Origin: JACCTH01 sp035253825
GTDB taxonomy: Bacteria > Actinomycetota > Acidimicrobiia > Spongiisociales > ZC4RG35
DNA length: 64,000 nt
Reading direction: 5' to 3'
Assembly: GCA_035253825.1 (NCBI GenBank)
Contig: DATFBM010000012.1
Location: 124,001-188,000 of the forward strand
Under the pieces are notes generated by a model. It did no database searches, was not told the origin of the DNA, and saw only the letters and a list, made by a program, of their open reading frames with translations. Of the stretch, positions 8,118-16,064 are shown in pieces; position 1 is the stretch's first letter; every line of letters starts with the position of its first letter. The position numbers were made by a program, and so were the translations under genes.

Positions 8118-8923
8118 GCCTGCTCGAGCTGAAAGGGGTTTCAATCAGGTTCGGCGGCGTGCAGGCCGTCAAGGATGTGGACTTTCACGCCGACCTCGGT
8201 GAGATCGTTGGAGTTATCGGGCCCAACGGGGCGGGGAAGACCACCCTGTTCAACATCGTCACGGGCTTCTACAGCCCCGACGAGGGCACCATGGTTTTCG
8301 ACGGCACGAACATCTCGGGGCTCAAACCGAACGCTCTCACCCGACTGGGGATGGCCCGTACCTTCCAATCTGTCCGACTCTTCAACGCCATGACGGTTCT
8401 CGAAAACGCGATGGTGGGCCAGCACACCCGCACCAAGGCGGGTTTGACCGGGGCTCTGATCAAAGGAAAAGCCACTCTTGAGGAGGAGGCCCTGATCACC
8501 GCCAAGGCGCGGGAGGCGTTGGGCTTTTTCGGGCAGCGGCTACTCCCCCGCCAGAATCAACTTGCCTCGAGCATGGCCTACGCCGATCGGCGACGGTTGG
8601 AGATCGCCCGGGCGATGGCTACCGAGCCCAAGCTGCTCCTGCTCGACGAACCAGCCGCTGGCATGAACCCGGCCGAAAAAGAACAGCTCATCGAGCAGGT
8701 GGGGCGGCTCCGGGACGAAAAGGGCTATGCGATCGTTCTCATCGAACATGACATGCCCGTCATCAAGAGCGTCTCCGACCGGGTGGTAGCCCTGGATCAC
8801 GGCATCAAGATCGCGGAAGGCACCTACGACCAGGTGGCGAGCAACCAACAGGTCATTGAGGCCTATCTCGGGAAGGCTGGCGAGGAGGCCAGGGCCGAGA
8901 TGGACGGCGAGGTCTCCTTATGA
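8114..8923 (+). CDS. livG: branched-chain amino acid ABC transporter ATP-binding protein LivG
   Basis: This 269-residue cytoplasmic ATPase has Walker A GPNGAGKTT (residues 36-44), Walker B LLLLDEPAAGMNP, and a LivG-type signature region (ADRRRLEIARAMA) in place of a classical LSGGQ. The C-terminus AEGTYDQVASNQQVIEAYLG is typical of LivG. Together with LivF it powers transport through LivHM. It is translationally coupled to livM and livF by 4-base ATGA overlaps. Confidence 0.93.
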   Translation: MSLLELKGVSIRFGGVQAVKDVDFHADLGEIVGVIGPNGAGKTTLFNIVTGFYSPDEGTMVFDGTNISGLKPNALTRLGMARTFQSVRLFNAMTVLENAMVGQHTRTKAGLTGALIKGKATLEEEALITAKAREALGFFGQRLLPRQNQLASSMAYADRRRLEIARAMATEPKLLLLDEPAAGMNPAEKEQLIEQVGRLRDEKGYAIVLIEHDMPVIKSVSDRVVALDHGIKIAEGTYDQVASNQQVIEAYLGKAGEEARAEMDGEVSL

Positions 8924-9645
8924 GCGCTCCTGTCCTGGCGATGGACGAGGTGGTTTCCGGTTACGGGGCGTCTGAGGTGCTCCACGGCATCAGCCTCACC
9001 GTCAACGAAGGCGAAACGGTCTGCCTCCTCGGTTCGAACGCAGCCGGGAAATCGACCACCCTTCGAACGATCCTCGGCATGGTTCCGACTCGCCAAGGAA
9101 GCGTGACCTTGCGGGGAGAGAGAATCGACGGCCTGGCAACCCCAGCCATCGTGGCCAAGGGAATCACGATGGTTCCGGAGAACCGACGCCTCTTCGCCAA
9201 GATGACCGTTCGCGAGAACCTCGAGATCGGCGCCCAGCTGCGAGATGATCGGCCGGCCATCGAATCCGACATCGATCGTGTCTTTACGATGTTTCCCCGG
9301 CTCAAAGAGCGGGTGGTCCAGAAGGCAGGGACGCTCTCCGGTGGGGAGCAGCAGATGCTCGCCATCGGCCGGGCATTGATGGCCCAGCCTTCTGTGTTAC
9401 TGATGGACGAGCCGTCGATGGGCCTGGCGCCGATCCTGGTCGAGCAGGTATTCGAGACCATCGCCGAAATCTCAAAGCAAGGCATCACCATCCTCGTCGT
9501 CGAGCAGAACGCCAATGTCGCGCTCGGGATCGCCGATCGAGGCTATGTCATCCAAACCGGCCGGATCGTCATGAAGGACAGCGCCCAAGCGTTGCTGGCG
9601 AATCCCGAGCTCTCGAAGGCCTATCTCGGCGAACTCGAGGGCTGA
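8920..9645 (+). CDS. livF: branched-chain amino acid ABC transporter ATP-binding protein LivF
   Basis: The 241-residue ATPase has Walker A GSNAAGKSTT near residue 37, signature LSGGEQQMLAIGRAL, Walker B VLLMDEPSMGLAPILV, and the LivF ending NPELSKAYLG. It is the last gene of the Liv operon and starts in the ATGA overlap with livG. A long perfect palindrome begins 13 bases after its stop codon. Confidence 0.93.
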   Translation: MSAPVLAMDEVVSGYGASEVLHGISLTVNEGETVCLLGSNAAGKSTTLRTILGMVPTRQGSVTLRGERIDGLATPAIVAKGITMVPENRRLFAKMTVRENLEIGAQLRDDRPAIESDIDRVFTMFPRLKERVVQKAGTLSGGEQQMLAIGRALMAQPSVLLMDEPSMGLAPILVEQVFETIAEISKQGITILVVEQNANVALGIADRGYVIQTGRIVMKDSAQALLANPELSKAYLGELEG

Positions 9646-9658
9646 ATTCCTTTCCTTT

Positions 9659-9702
9659 CTTGCGTAAATCTCGTCACGTAAACGTGACGAGATTTACGCA
9701 AG
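9659..9702. repeat. 44-bp perfect palindrome (copy 1), probable bidirectional terminator
   Basis: Two 21-base arms (9659-9679 and 9682-9702) are exact reverse complements around a central AA; the outer ends are CTTGCGTAAA and TTTACGCAAG. The element lies between the convergent livF and AI-2E genes, so its hairpin could terminate both transcripts. A second 44-bp element with the same left end and the same GCAAGAAG right end occurs at 51631-51674. Confidence 0.8.
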
Positions 9703-9716
9703 AAGAAGGAGGGGGG

Positions 9717-10934
9717 TTACTTTTCGACGGGGACGGCGGGGCGTTCGGCGGTGTCGAAGAGCCGCTGCTGGCCGGCGACGTTGCGGCGGCGAATCCCGAC
9801 GATCCGATCGGGCGGTGGCCTCAGTTCGATCATCCGCTGGGAAGCCTCGTCCCAGCTCTGGCCGAGCATCCGAGTTCGCCACAAGTGACCGACGACGATC
9901 CGAACCGCGGCGGTCAGTGGGACCGCCACCAGCACTCCCAAAAGCCCGGCCAGCGAGCCCCCGACAATCAGCGCCAGCACGATCACCATCGGCGAAAGTT
10001 GCACCCGCGCCCGCTGGACAAGTGGCGTGATGACGTGGTTATCGATCTGTTGAATCAGCGTGAACACCAATATCGCCAACAGAGCCTTCCCCACCGACGC
10101 ATCGAGCAGGGCGACGATGGCTGCTAGCGCCCCTCCGACAACCGGGCCGGCGAAGGGGATGAGATTGAGGATTCCGGCCAGGATCCCGATGATCAGCCAG
10201 AACGGGATGCCGAGAAGCCAGAGACCGATGGACGATGCCACCCCGACGATGAAGGCGACGAGGAGTTGTCCGCGGACAAAGGAACCCAGCGCGGTCGCCA
10301 CCTCGCCGGCGACGTAGACCGCCTCCTCCCGATGTCGGGGCGGAGTTAGCTCGACCGCTAACGCCTTACCGCGACGGAGGTCGATCAACATATAAAGGGC
10401 AAGCAAGGGCGCCAGCACCAGCACCGCCAGGCCTTCAGCAACTCCCCGGACCAGTCGTCCTCCCAAGGATCCGAAGTTGCCGACCACTTGCTGGATCGTT
10501 TCCTGGTTGGCGGGATCCGCCAACCACTCGGCGATCGCTCCCTGCGATAGATCGACTTCGATATTGAACCTCTCTGCCACGTCGTCGATCCAGGTCAGGA
10601 CGACGTCGTAGGTTTCGGGTAGCGAAGAAGCGAAGGCCTCGGCCTGGGTGCGAATCGCCGGTACCAGCAGCGAGAAGCCGGCCACAATCACTGCCACAAG
10701 AAAGGCGAAGGCGAGGAAGGTGCCTGCGACGCGGGGGATACGGCGAGCCTCGAAGTAGTTGACGAGAGGATTCAGTAGGAAGACGAGTCCGGCAGCGAAC
10801 GCCAGCGGTAACCAGATGATGCGGATGCTCTCGGCGATTCGGATCAGCAACCAAACCAGGGCCAGAACGCCGATGACGCTCCAGACGAGGAGGGCGAAGC
10901 GTTGAATTCGCTCTCGGGTCGTCTCCTCGATCAT
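9717..10934 (-). CDS. AI-2E family transporter (PerM-like)
   Basis: The 405-residue integral membrane protein shows the AI-2E exporter/YdiK-PerM pattern: paired N-terminal helices (WLPLAFAAGLVFLLNPLVNYF), a soluble segment near residues 95-160, then a cluster of helices including GIPFWLIIGILAGILNLIPFAGPVVGG and the ending GVLVAVPLTAAVRIVV. Members export autoinducer-2 or ions, and the substrate here is unknown. It is downstream of the toastrack-like and LytR_C genes in one minus-strand run. Confidence 0.85.
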   Translation of the reverse strand: MIEETTRERIQRFALLVWSVIGVLALVWLLIRIAESIRIIWLPLAFAAGLVFLLNPLVNYFEARRIPRVAGTFLAFAFLVAVIVAGFSLLVPAIRTQAEAFASSLPETYDVVLTWIDDVAERFNIEVDLSQGAIAEWLADPANQETIQQVVGNFGSLGGRLVRGVAEGLAVLVLAPLLALYMLIDLRRGKALAVELTPPRHREEAVYVAGEVATALGSFVRGQLLVAFIVGVASSIGLWLLGIPFWLIIGILAGILNLIPFAGPVVGGALAAIVALLDASVGKALLAILVFTLIQQIDNHVITPLVQRARVQLSPMVIVLALIVGGSLAGLLGVLVAVPLTAAVRIVVGHLWRTRMLGQSWDEASQRMIELRPPPDRIVGIRRRNVAGQQRLFDTAERPAVPVEK

Positions 10935-10950
10935 CCGGGCGGAAGTTTAC

Positions 10951-11817
10951 TTAGGGCTGGTTGACCCGAAGGGAGCCTTCCTCGGCAACGCTGATGATCC
11001 AACCCTCTCCTTCCACCCCGGAAGCGAACCCGTCCTCGGTTTCGATCCATGATTCCGGCACCTCTGCTTGCCCGCTCACTCTGGCAAAAGCTCCGGCCGG
11101 AAGGTTGATCACATAGGAGCCGAGCACTGCCAGAGGCGTTGACTGAGTAACAGCGTTCAGAGTCACCGTGCCCGATCCATTGAGGGTCAACGAGCCCAAG
11201 GTCAGGGCGCTGAGGTCGCCGCTGACATCCCCGCCCAGATTTAGGTTCCAGACCGTCTCGGGGCGAAGCAAGAGCCGCCAGCCGGCATAGCGGAACCAGC
11301 GAGTGGTCCCCCGATCGGCGACCGAAATATTGAGACCGGTGCCCCCGGCGACCTCGGTGGCGGCGGGGATTCCCACCGGGCCGCCCAGCCGCAAGAAGCG
11401 CACCTGATAAAGAGCATCGTCGGTGCTCGCCTCGATGACGAGGCGCCCCGCCGGAGAGATCGATGCCGTGGCCAGCTCGACTCCTGCCCATTGAGCGGGA
11501 CCGATCAGTTCGCCGGATGATGAGGGAAGGGCCACCCAAGCCGAGAGGTGAGCGGCACTGGCAAGAAGCAGCCAGGTGATGACCAAGAGCGGAGGAACCG
11601 CTCCCGCTCGTCGGCGCCAGGCCCTTCGAAACGCGACCACGAGAAGGGCGATCAGGGCAGGGACGAGACCCGGCCACAGCGATATGGCGTCGAGCAACAT
11701 TCCGGGAGCGAGAACCGAAGTCGAAATGGCGACGGCGGCGGCGGTCGTGAGCATCGCGGCCATGATCCAGGCTCCGAGCGGCCAGGCGCTCTGCGGCCGC
11801 TCCCAGCTACCGGTCAT
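10951..11817 (-). CDS. membrane protein with predicted toastrack-like C-terminal domain
   Basis: The first ~110 residues hold three hydrophobic helices (around 18-40, 47-62 and 75-95). The rest is beta-rich and repetitive. The stretch WNLNLGGDVSGDLSALTLGSL followed by a later YVINLPAGA resembles the LiaF/DUF2154-type 'toastrack' domain of envelope-stress proteins; this is pattern recognition, not a confirmed match. It lies between a LytR_C protein and an AI-2E exporter, which would fit an envelope role. ATG at 11817 follows the LytR_C stop by 26 bases. Confidence 0.55.
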   Translation of the reverse strand: MTGSWERPQSAWPLGAWIMAAMLTTAAAVAISTSVLAPGMLLDAISLWPGLVPALIALLVVAFRRAWRRRAGAVPPLLVITWLLLASAAHLSAWVALPSSSGELIGPAQWAGVELATASISPAGRLVIEASTDDALYQVRFLRLGGPVGIPAATEVAGGTGLNISVADRGTTRWFRYAGWRLLLRPETVWNLNLGGDVSGDLSALTLGSLTLNGSGTVTLNAVTQSTPLAVLGSYVINLPAGAFARVSGQAEVPESWIETEDGFASGVEGEGWIISVAEEGSLRVNQP

Positions 11818-11843
11818 TCGTCCCGCGGGAACGGCTCCGACAT

Positions 11844-12386
11844 TCAGCGCTCGAACGAGGCGCCCAGGATCACGACGATGTCGGCGTCAGTGGTCAGCTC
11901 ATTGTTGAGCTCGACGAGGGCGTCCGGAAAAGCCACTCCAGCCAATTCGAAAGCCTCAGCCTCGAAAGCTGGCCAGTACCAAACACGGGATTGCTCGAGG
12001 GCGGGCTGATAGTTGGAAGGGGTCAGGACCTGGTATCCAAATCCCTGCAGGTCCTCGGTCACGTCCGCCGCCAGTCCGTTGACGCCGACCGCATTGAGGA
12101 CCAGGACTCGAACCTCTTCGGGCGCTCGCAAGGTGACGACAGTCGTCGTTGGGTGCTCGGTCGTCGAAGTCGTATTGCTGACTACCTGGAGGGTCGTGGT
12201 CACTGCGGCCGTGGTTGAGACCGTCGGTTGCGCGGCCTGCGATGTGGGTGGTGGAAGGTTGTCGCGGCCGGCGAAGAACCAGAGCAATCCATAGACCAGG
12301 ATTGCGACGACGATGATCCCTCCCACCATCGTTGCCAAATCCCGGTAGAAGTTTCGCCCGACGGGTGCTGCATGCCGACCGGACAT
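11844..12386 (-). CDS. membrane-anchored LytR_C domain protein
   Basis: The 180-residue protein has one N-terminal transmembrane helix (LATMVGGIIVVAILVYGLLWF, about residues 17-36), a Thr/Ser-rich extracellular linker (about 45-85), and a LytR_C domain (EVRVLVLNAVGVNGLA to DIVVILGASF). In cell-wall ligases of the LCP family this domain follows the catalytic domain; here it stands alone, as is common in actinobacteria. It faces outward and probably takes part in cell-wall assembly. It heads a three-gene minus-strand run and is divergent from tRNA-Thr. Confidence 0.8.
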   Translation of the reverse strand: MSGRHAAPVGRNFYRDLATMVGGIIVVAILVYGLLWFFAGRDNLPPPTSQAAQPTVSTTAAVTTTLQVVSNTTSTTEHPTTTVVTLRAPEEVRVLVLNAVGVNGLAADVTEDLQGFGYQVLTPSNYQPALEQSRVWYWPAFEAEAFELAGVAFPDALVELNNELTTDADIVVILGASFER

Positions 12387-12490
12387 GTCAGTTCCGACGC
12401 AGATGACGATCGAACATCGGCAAAAAGGCTATCGAGCCTGCAGGGGTACAGCGGGCATTTGAATCCGATCGAAGACGACGGCGTGGCCAA

Positions 12491-12496
12491 TAAAAT
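12491..12496 (+). promoter_or_regulatory. putative -10 box of tRNA-Thr(TGT)
   Basis: TAAAAT ends 9 bases before the first base of the mature tRNA at 12506, a plausible -10 position for a very short leader. No clear -35 box is visible. Confidence 0.35.
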
Positions 12497-12505
12497 TCAG
12501 CTCGC

Positions 12506-12578
12506 GCTGGCGTAGCTCAGTTGGCAGAGCACCCGCCTTGTAAGCGGGAGCGCGTGGGTTCGATTCCCTCCGCCAGCT
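12506..12578 (+). tRNA. tRNA-Thr (anticodon TGT)
   Basis: A full cloverleaf can be drawn: acceptor GCTGGCG/CGCCAGC, D arm GCTCAGTTGGCAGAGC, anticodon stem CCCGC/GCGGG with loop CTTGTAA (anticodon TGT, reading ACA), and T arm with loop TTCGATT. The T stem has one T-T mismatch (GTGGG against CCCTC). CCA is not encoded; the discriminator base is T. The gene ends 2 bases before the convergent rlmB stop. Confidence 0.95.
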
Positions 12579-12580
12579 CT

Positions 12581-13315
12581 CTAGAGACTGCGAACTCGGG
12601 AGACCTCAAATGCCGCCAAAGCCGCGGCAACGGAGGCGTTGAGGCTCTCCACCGAGGGAGCGATCGGAATACGCACCCGGACTTCGACTCGCTCCCCAAC
12701 CAGCCGGCTCAGGCCGGTTCCCTCGTCTCCGACGACGAGGGCCACCGGTTCGCTGAGAAGGGTCAAGCCCCAGAGGACCTCTTCCGCCTCCTGGTCGAGG
12801 CCGATCGACCACAAGCCCATGCGTCGGAGACGACTGAGGGCCTCGGCAATCGAGCTGACCCGAGCAACGGACACGGTCTCGAGCCCCCCTGCGGCGGCCT
12901 TGAAGGCGGCGGCCGAGAGAGGGGCCGCTCGCCGGCTTGGCAGGACCAAACCCGAGAGCCCGGCGGCGGCTACCGAGCGGGCGATGGCACCGACGTTGTG
13001 CGGGTCGACGACATGGTCAAGGACCATCACGGCCGCCGGGCCGGCTCCACTCGTCAATTCCTCCAGCGAGGTCTCAAGGCGCGGCACACATCGGGCGACG
13101 AGGCCTTGAGGCGCCGTCGTCTCGGCTCGCGAGATCGCTTCGTCGACCTCGGAGACCGTGCCGCCCGCGGCCCGCACGGTCTCGACCACGGCCTGGACCT
13201 CCGGACGGCCAAGACGTCCGCGTTCTACCCAAAGCTGAGCGACCCGTCCCGCCGCCGCCGCAGCTGCCACGGCATGGAGGCCTTCGACCCTATCGCCGAA
13301 ACCAGCGAGCGCCAT
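12581..13315 (-). CDS. rlmB: 23S rRNA 2'-O-methyltransferase RlmB / TrmH family
   Basis: The 244-residue SPOUT methyltransferase begins with a substrate-binding domain (GDRVEGLHAV...GRVAQLWVERGR) and ends with the knotted catalytic domain, where VMVLDHVVDPHNVGAIARS is motif 1, LVVGDEGTGL-like ALVVGDEGTGLSR is motif 2, and VRIPIAPSVESLNASVAA is motif 3. It is expected to methylate a ribose in 23S rRNA using SAM. The ATG at 13315 is chosen over upstream in-frame starts because those would lie deep inside cysS; the resulting overlap with cysS is 26 bases. The order cysS-rlmB is conserved in actinobacteria. Confidence 0.9.
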   Translation of the reverse strand: MALAGFGDRVEGLHAVAAAAAAGRVAQLWVERGRLGRPEVQAVVETVRAAGGTVSEVDEAISRAETTAPQGLVARCVPRLETSLEELTSGAGPAAVMVLDHVVDPHNVGAIARSVAAAGLSGLVLPSRRAAPLSAAAFKAAAGGLETVSVARVSSIAEALSRLRRMGLWSIGLDQEAEEVLWGLTLLSEPVALVVGDEGTGLSRLVGERVEVRVRIPIAPSVESLNASVAAALAAFEVSRVRSL

Positions 13316-14684
13316 CAGGAGTGTCTTCGACGACGATTCCCGCGGCTTCCAGGCGATCCCGAATGAGATCCGACCGAGAGAAGTCACGCTGTGATCGAGC
13401 CTCGGCCCGGGCGGCAAGGATGGCGCTCATGGTCTCGTCGAGCCCATCTGCCGACAGCCCGAGCTCGGTCGCCAACCGGTTGATGTCCTTGTCGTCAATC
13501 TCTCTCGGCGTAAATCCGAGCACCGTCAACATCTCCCGGACGGCGGCTTCGTGGCCGGGTAGGGAGCCGCCGGCGTCGAGGGCGCGATTGGCCTCACCCA
13601 CCACCTCGAAAACCAAGGCCATTGCCTGTGGCGTGCCGAAGTCATCGTCCATGGCGGTCACGAAACGTTCCATCAGGTCGGGGTCGGGCTCGACTTCGGT
13701 TGCGGTCTGCGATCGGGCCAGGAACCGCTGCAGACGTTCGTAACTGGAGGCGGCGCCTTCGAGTAGCTCCTCGGAGAACTCGAGAGGCGAGCGGTAGTGA
13801 GCCCGGAGATAGAAGAGTCGGAGACTCATGCCTCCGAATCTCTTGATCGCCTCGCTGAGCTCGATCAGCTTTCCGGTGGACTTCGACATCTTCTCACCAG
13901 CAAGGTTGAGCATCCCGTTGTGCAGCCAGTACCTGGCAAAAGTCTTTCCGGTCGCGCCTTCGGACTGGGCGATCTCATTCTCGTGGTGAGGGAAGATGAG
14001 GTCGTTCCCGCCGCCGTGGATGGCGAAATCAGCTCCGAGATAGCGCGCCGCCATCGCAGAGCATTCGATGTGCCATCCCGGACGCCCGCGTCCCCAGGGT
14101 GAATCCCAGGAAGGCTCCCCCGCCTTCGCCGCCTTCCACAGGGCGAAGTCAAGCGGATCGTTTTTCATTTCCGATACCTCGATGCGCGCCCCCGCCCGCA
14201 TCTCTTCTGGGTTTCGGCCGGAAAGCTTGCCGTAGCTTTCTAAAGCCCGAACCGCAAAATAGACATCTCCATTGGGGGCCGGATATGCCAAGCCTCGCTC
14301 GATGAGAGTTTCGATCAGGCCGACCATGTCGACGACGTGTTCGGTTGCCCGAGGTTCGACATCGGGTGGGAGGACGCCCAGAGCCCGATACGACTCATCA
14401 AAGACAGTCTCGATCCGTTTGGCCCGATCGGCGACCGTTTCACCAGCCGCGGCGGCGGCAGCGATGATCTTGTCGTCGATATCGGTGATGTTGCGCACGT
14501 ATCGCACCTTGTTCCCTCGCCAGGTCAGGTAGCGACGGATGACATCGAAGACAACGGCGTAGCGACCATGGCCGACATGGGGCTCGGACTGAACCGTCGC
14601 TCCGCAGACATAGATCCCCACTTCACCCGGTGAAGCCGGTTCGAGCTCAATCAGCCCGCGGTGAAGAGTGGAATGGACCCGCAA
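13290..14684 (-). CDS. cysS: cysteinyl-tRNA synthetase
   Basis: The 464-residue class I synthetase has Cys in VYVCGATV followed by the HIGH-type motif HVGHGR near residue 40, the zinc-site region WHIECSAMA and HHENEIAQSE, and KMSKSTGK near 270. It charges tRNA(Cys) in the cytoplasm. Length is normal. The start is TTG at 14684, 3 bases after the ispF stop. Although actinobacteria also carry the related MshC enzyme for mycothiol, the full C-terminal tRNA-binding part and location beside rlmB indicate CysS. Confidence 0.95.
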   Translation of the reverse strand: MRVHSTLHRGLIELEPASPGEVGIYVCGATVQSEPHVGHGRYAVVFDVIRRYLTWRGNKVRYVRNITDIDDKIIAAAAAAGETVADRAKRIETVFDESYRALGVLPPDVEPRATEHVVDMVGLIETLIERGLAYPAPNGDVYFAVRALESYGKLSGRNPEEMRAGARIEVSEMKNDPLDFALWKAAKAGEPSWDSPWGRGRPGWHIECSAMAARYLGADFAIHGGGNDLIFPHHENEIAQSEGATGKTFARYWLHNGMLNLAGEKMSKSTGKLIELSEAIKRFGGMSLRLFYLRAHYRSPLEFSEELLEGAASSYERLQRFLARSQTATEVEPDPDLMERFVTAMDDDFGTPQAMALVFEVVGEANRALDAGGSLPGHEAAVREMLTVLGFTPREIDDKDINRLATELGLSADGLDETMSAILAARAEARSQRDFSRSDLIRDRLEAAGIVVEDTPDGARWFRR

Positions 14685-14687
14685 GCA

Positions 14688-15161
14688 TCAAATCGTAACG
14701 GTGACGACTGCCAGGGCAGCGAGGCCTTCTCCCTTCCCGATTGCCCCCATCTGGTCGGTGGTGGTCCCCTTGATCGAAACCGCCTCACACTCGAGCAGGG
14801 ACTTGAGCGACCCGATCATCGCCTCGCGGTGAGGGGAGACTCTCACATCTTCGGCGATGACCGTCACGTCGACGCTGTTGATCCACCACCTCCAGGCCCG
14901 GGCGAGACGAAAAACCGTACGCAGGAGCAACATGCTGTCGGCGCCCTGAGACTGAGGATCATCGGACGGAAAGTGATCGCCCAGGTCGCCCAGGCCACAG
15001 GCCCCGAGAATGGCATCGGCAATGGCGTGCGCGACAACGTCCCCGTCCGAAGTTGCCTCGATCCCTCGCTCCGTGTCGACCACGACCCCCGCCAGCTTGA
15101 TCGGAGGATTGGGCCCGAAGCGGTGGGCATCGAAGCCGATCCCGGCCCGGAGCTCGCTCAA
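14688..15161 (-). CDS. ispF: 2-C-methyl-D-erythritol 2,4-cyclodiphosphate synthase
   Basis: The 157-residue protein has the IspF hallmarks: GIGFDAHRF with the Asp/His metal ligands near residues 11-13, SDGDVVAHAIADAILGACGLGDLGDHFPSDD, and the C-terminal TTTDQMGAIGKGEGLAALAVV. It cyclises CDP-methylerythritol 2-phosphate in the MEP isoprenoid pathway. The pathway partner ispD lies far away at 48.4 kb instead of next door as in Mycobacterium. TTG start at 15161, 2 bases from the carD stop. Confidence 0.95.
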   Translation of the reverse strand: MSELRAGIGFDAHRFGPNPPIKLAGVVVDTERGIEATSDGDVVAHAIADAILGACGLGDLGDHFPSDDPQSQGADSMLLLRTVFRLARAWRWWINSVDVTVIAEDVRVSPHREAMIGSLKSLLECEAVSIKGTTTDQMGAIGKGEGLAALAVVTVTI

Positions 15162-15163
15162 TT

Positions 15164-16045
15164 TCAGTCGATGGGGACGAGAGCGCCCTCGACCTTGGGC
15201 AACGCCCGATCGAGACGATTGGTTGCTTCCTCCTCGTCGACTTCGAGCGAGAACGAAAGCTCCGATATCAAAGTCATGCGGGCCTTCGAGAGCATCCGCT
15301 TGAGGGCTGGCGAAATCCCCTTGGTCTGCTGCGAGTAGGAAAGGTCTCGAACCACCTCCGCCACCTGGAAGATGTCGCCCGAATACATCTTCTCGGTGAG
15401 GACTTTGTACCAGCGGCTCCAGTTGGCACCGGCCTCCTGCGGTTCACCCTTGAGAGAGGCGAGGACGTTCTTGGAGGCGGTCTTGGAGATCACCGATCTC
15501 ACCACGGAATCGACCCTGTCGACTGGGATCATCACCGTAAGCGATTCGGTCGAGATGTCGAGTACGTAGTACTCGCGGGACTGTCCATCGAAGGACTGCT
15601 TGACCCGCTTGGCGATGGTGGCTGCACCGTGCTGGGGGTGAACCACCTTGTCGCCGACGCCGTACCGAGAGGTGGCGGGACCCTTCTTGGGTTCGGGCAG
15701 CTTGGTTTCTTCGGGAGCTCGCTCGGCTTTCTTGGCCACAGCCTTGGGAGGTGGCCCAGCCTTCTTGGCGGGCGCCTTGGCAGGGGCCGTCCTCTTGGCG
15801 GGGACCTTCTTGGCCGGTGCCTTCTTGGCGGCAGCCTTCTTGACTGGTGCTTTCTTGGCCGGTGACTTCGCCGTAGCCACAGCCTTCTTGGCCACAGCCT
15901 TCTTGGCCGGTGCCTTCTTGGCGGCAGCCTTCTTGGCGGCAGCTTTCTTGGCGGCGCCGCTCTTCGCCCCAGATTTCTTGGCGGGAGCCTTCTTGGCCGG
16001 GACGGTCGAGCGCTTTAGGGAGCGGTTGGTTTTCTTTGCAGCCAA
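15164..16045 (-). CDS. carD: CarD/CdnL-type RNA polymerase regulator with N-terminal histone H1-like tail
   Basis: The C-terminal ~165 residues (about 128-293) are a CarD protein: RNA-polymerase-interacting domain YGVGDKVVHPQHGAA, then the DNA-binding helical domain with NWSRWYK (its first Trp, about residue 209, corresponds to the promoter-wedging Trp of M. tuberculosis CarD) and GDIFQVAEVVRDL. CarD stabilises open promoter complexes. The first ~120 residues are a Lys/Ala/Pro-rich tail of repeated AKKA/PAKK units, absent from mycobacterial CarD (162 residues). The start chosen is TTG at 16045, the first start after the disA stop and 9 bases downstream of a TACAAT box. The exact start is uncertain, but the tail is in frame and uninterrupted. 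Confidence 0.88.
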   Translation of the reverse strand: MAAKKTNRSLKRSTVPAKKAPAKKSGAKSGAAKKAAAKKAAAKKAPAKKAVAKKAVATAKSPAKKAPVKKAAAKKAPAKKVPAKRTAPAKAPAKKAGPPPKAVAKKAERAPEETKLPEPKKGPATSRYGVGDKVVHPQHGAATIAKRVKQSFDGQSREYYVLDISTESLTVMIPVDRVDSVVRSVISKTASKNVLASLKGEPQEAGANWSRWYKVLTEKMYSGDIFQVAEVVRDLSYSQQTKGISPALKRMLSKARMTLISELSFSLEVDEEEATNRLDRALPKVEGALVPID

Positions 16046-16054
16046 GGGACGGGC

Positions 16055-16060
16055 ATTGTA
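16055..16060 (-). promoter_or_regulatory. putative -10 box for carD (leaderless)
   Basis: On the minus strand TACAAT ends 9 bases before the TTG proposed as the carD start, directly after the disA stop codon. This spacing would put transcription start at or near the start codon. A TTGGGA hexamer lies 20 bases further upstream, a poor -35 fit. Confidence 0.4.
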
Positions 16061-16064
16061 CCCG

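Noticed and set aside
5964..8144. A 726-codon open frame on the minus strand opposite livH and livM
   Set aside because: It is rich in His, Asp, Gln and Arg with no domain pattern, as expected for a mirror frame of a GC-rich gene, and the plus-strand livM is unmistakable.
13316..13417. Upstream start for rlmB at 13417
   Set aside because: The added 34 residues lie inside cysS and have no similarity; the ATG at 13315 begins the family homology.
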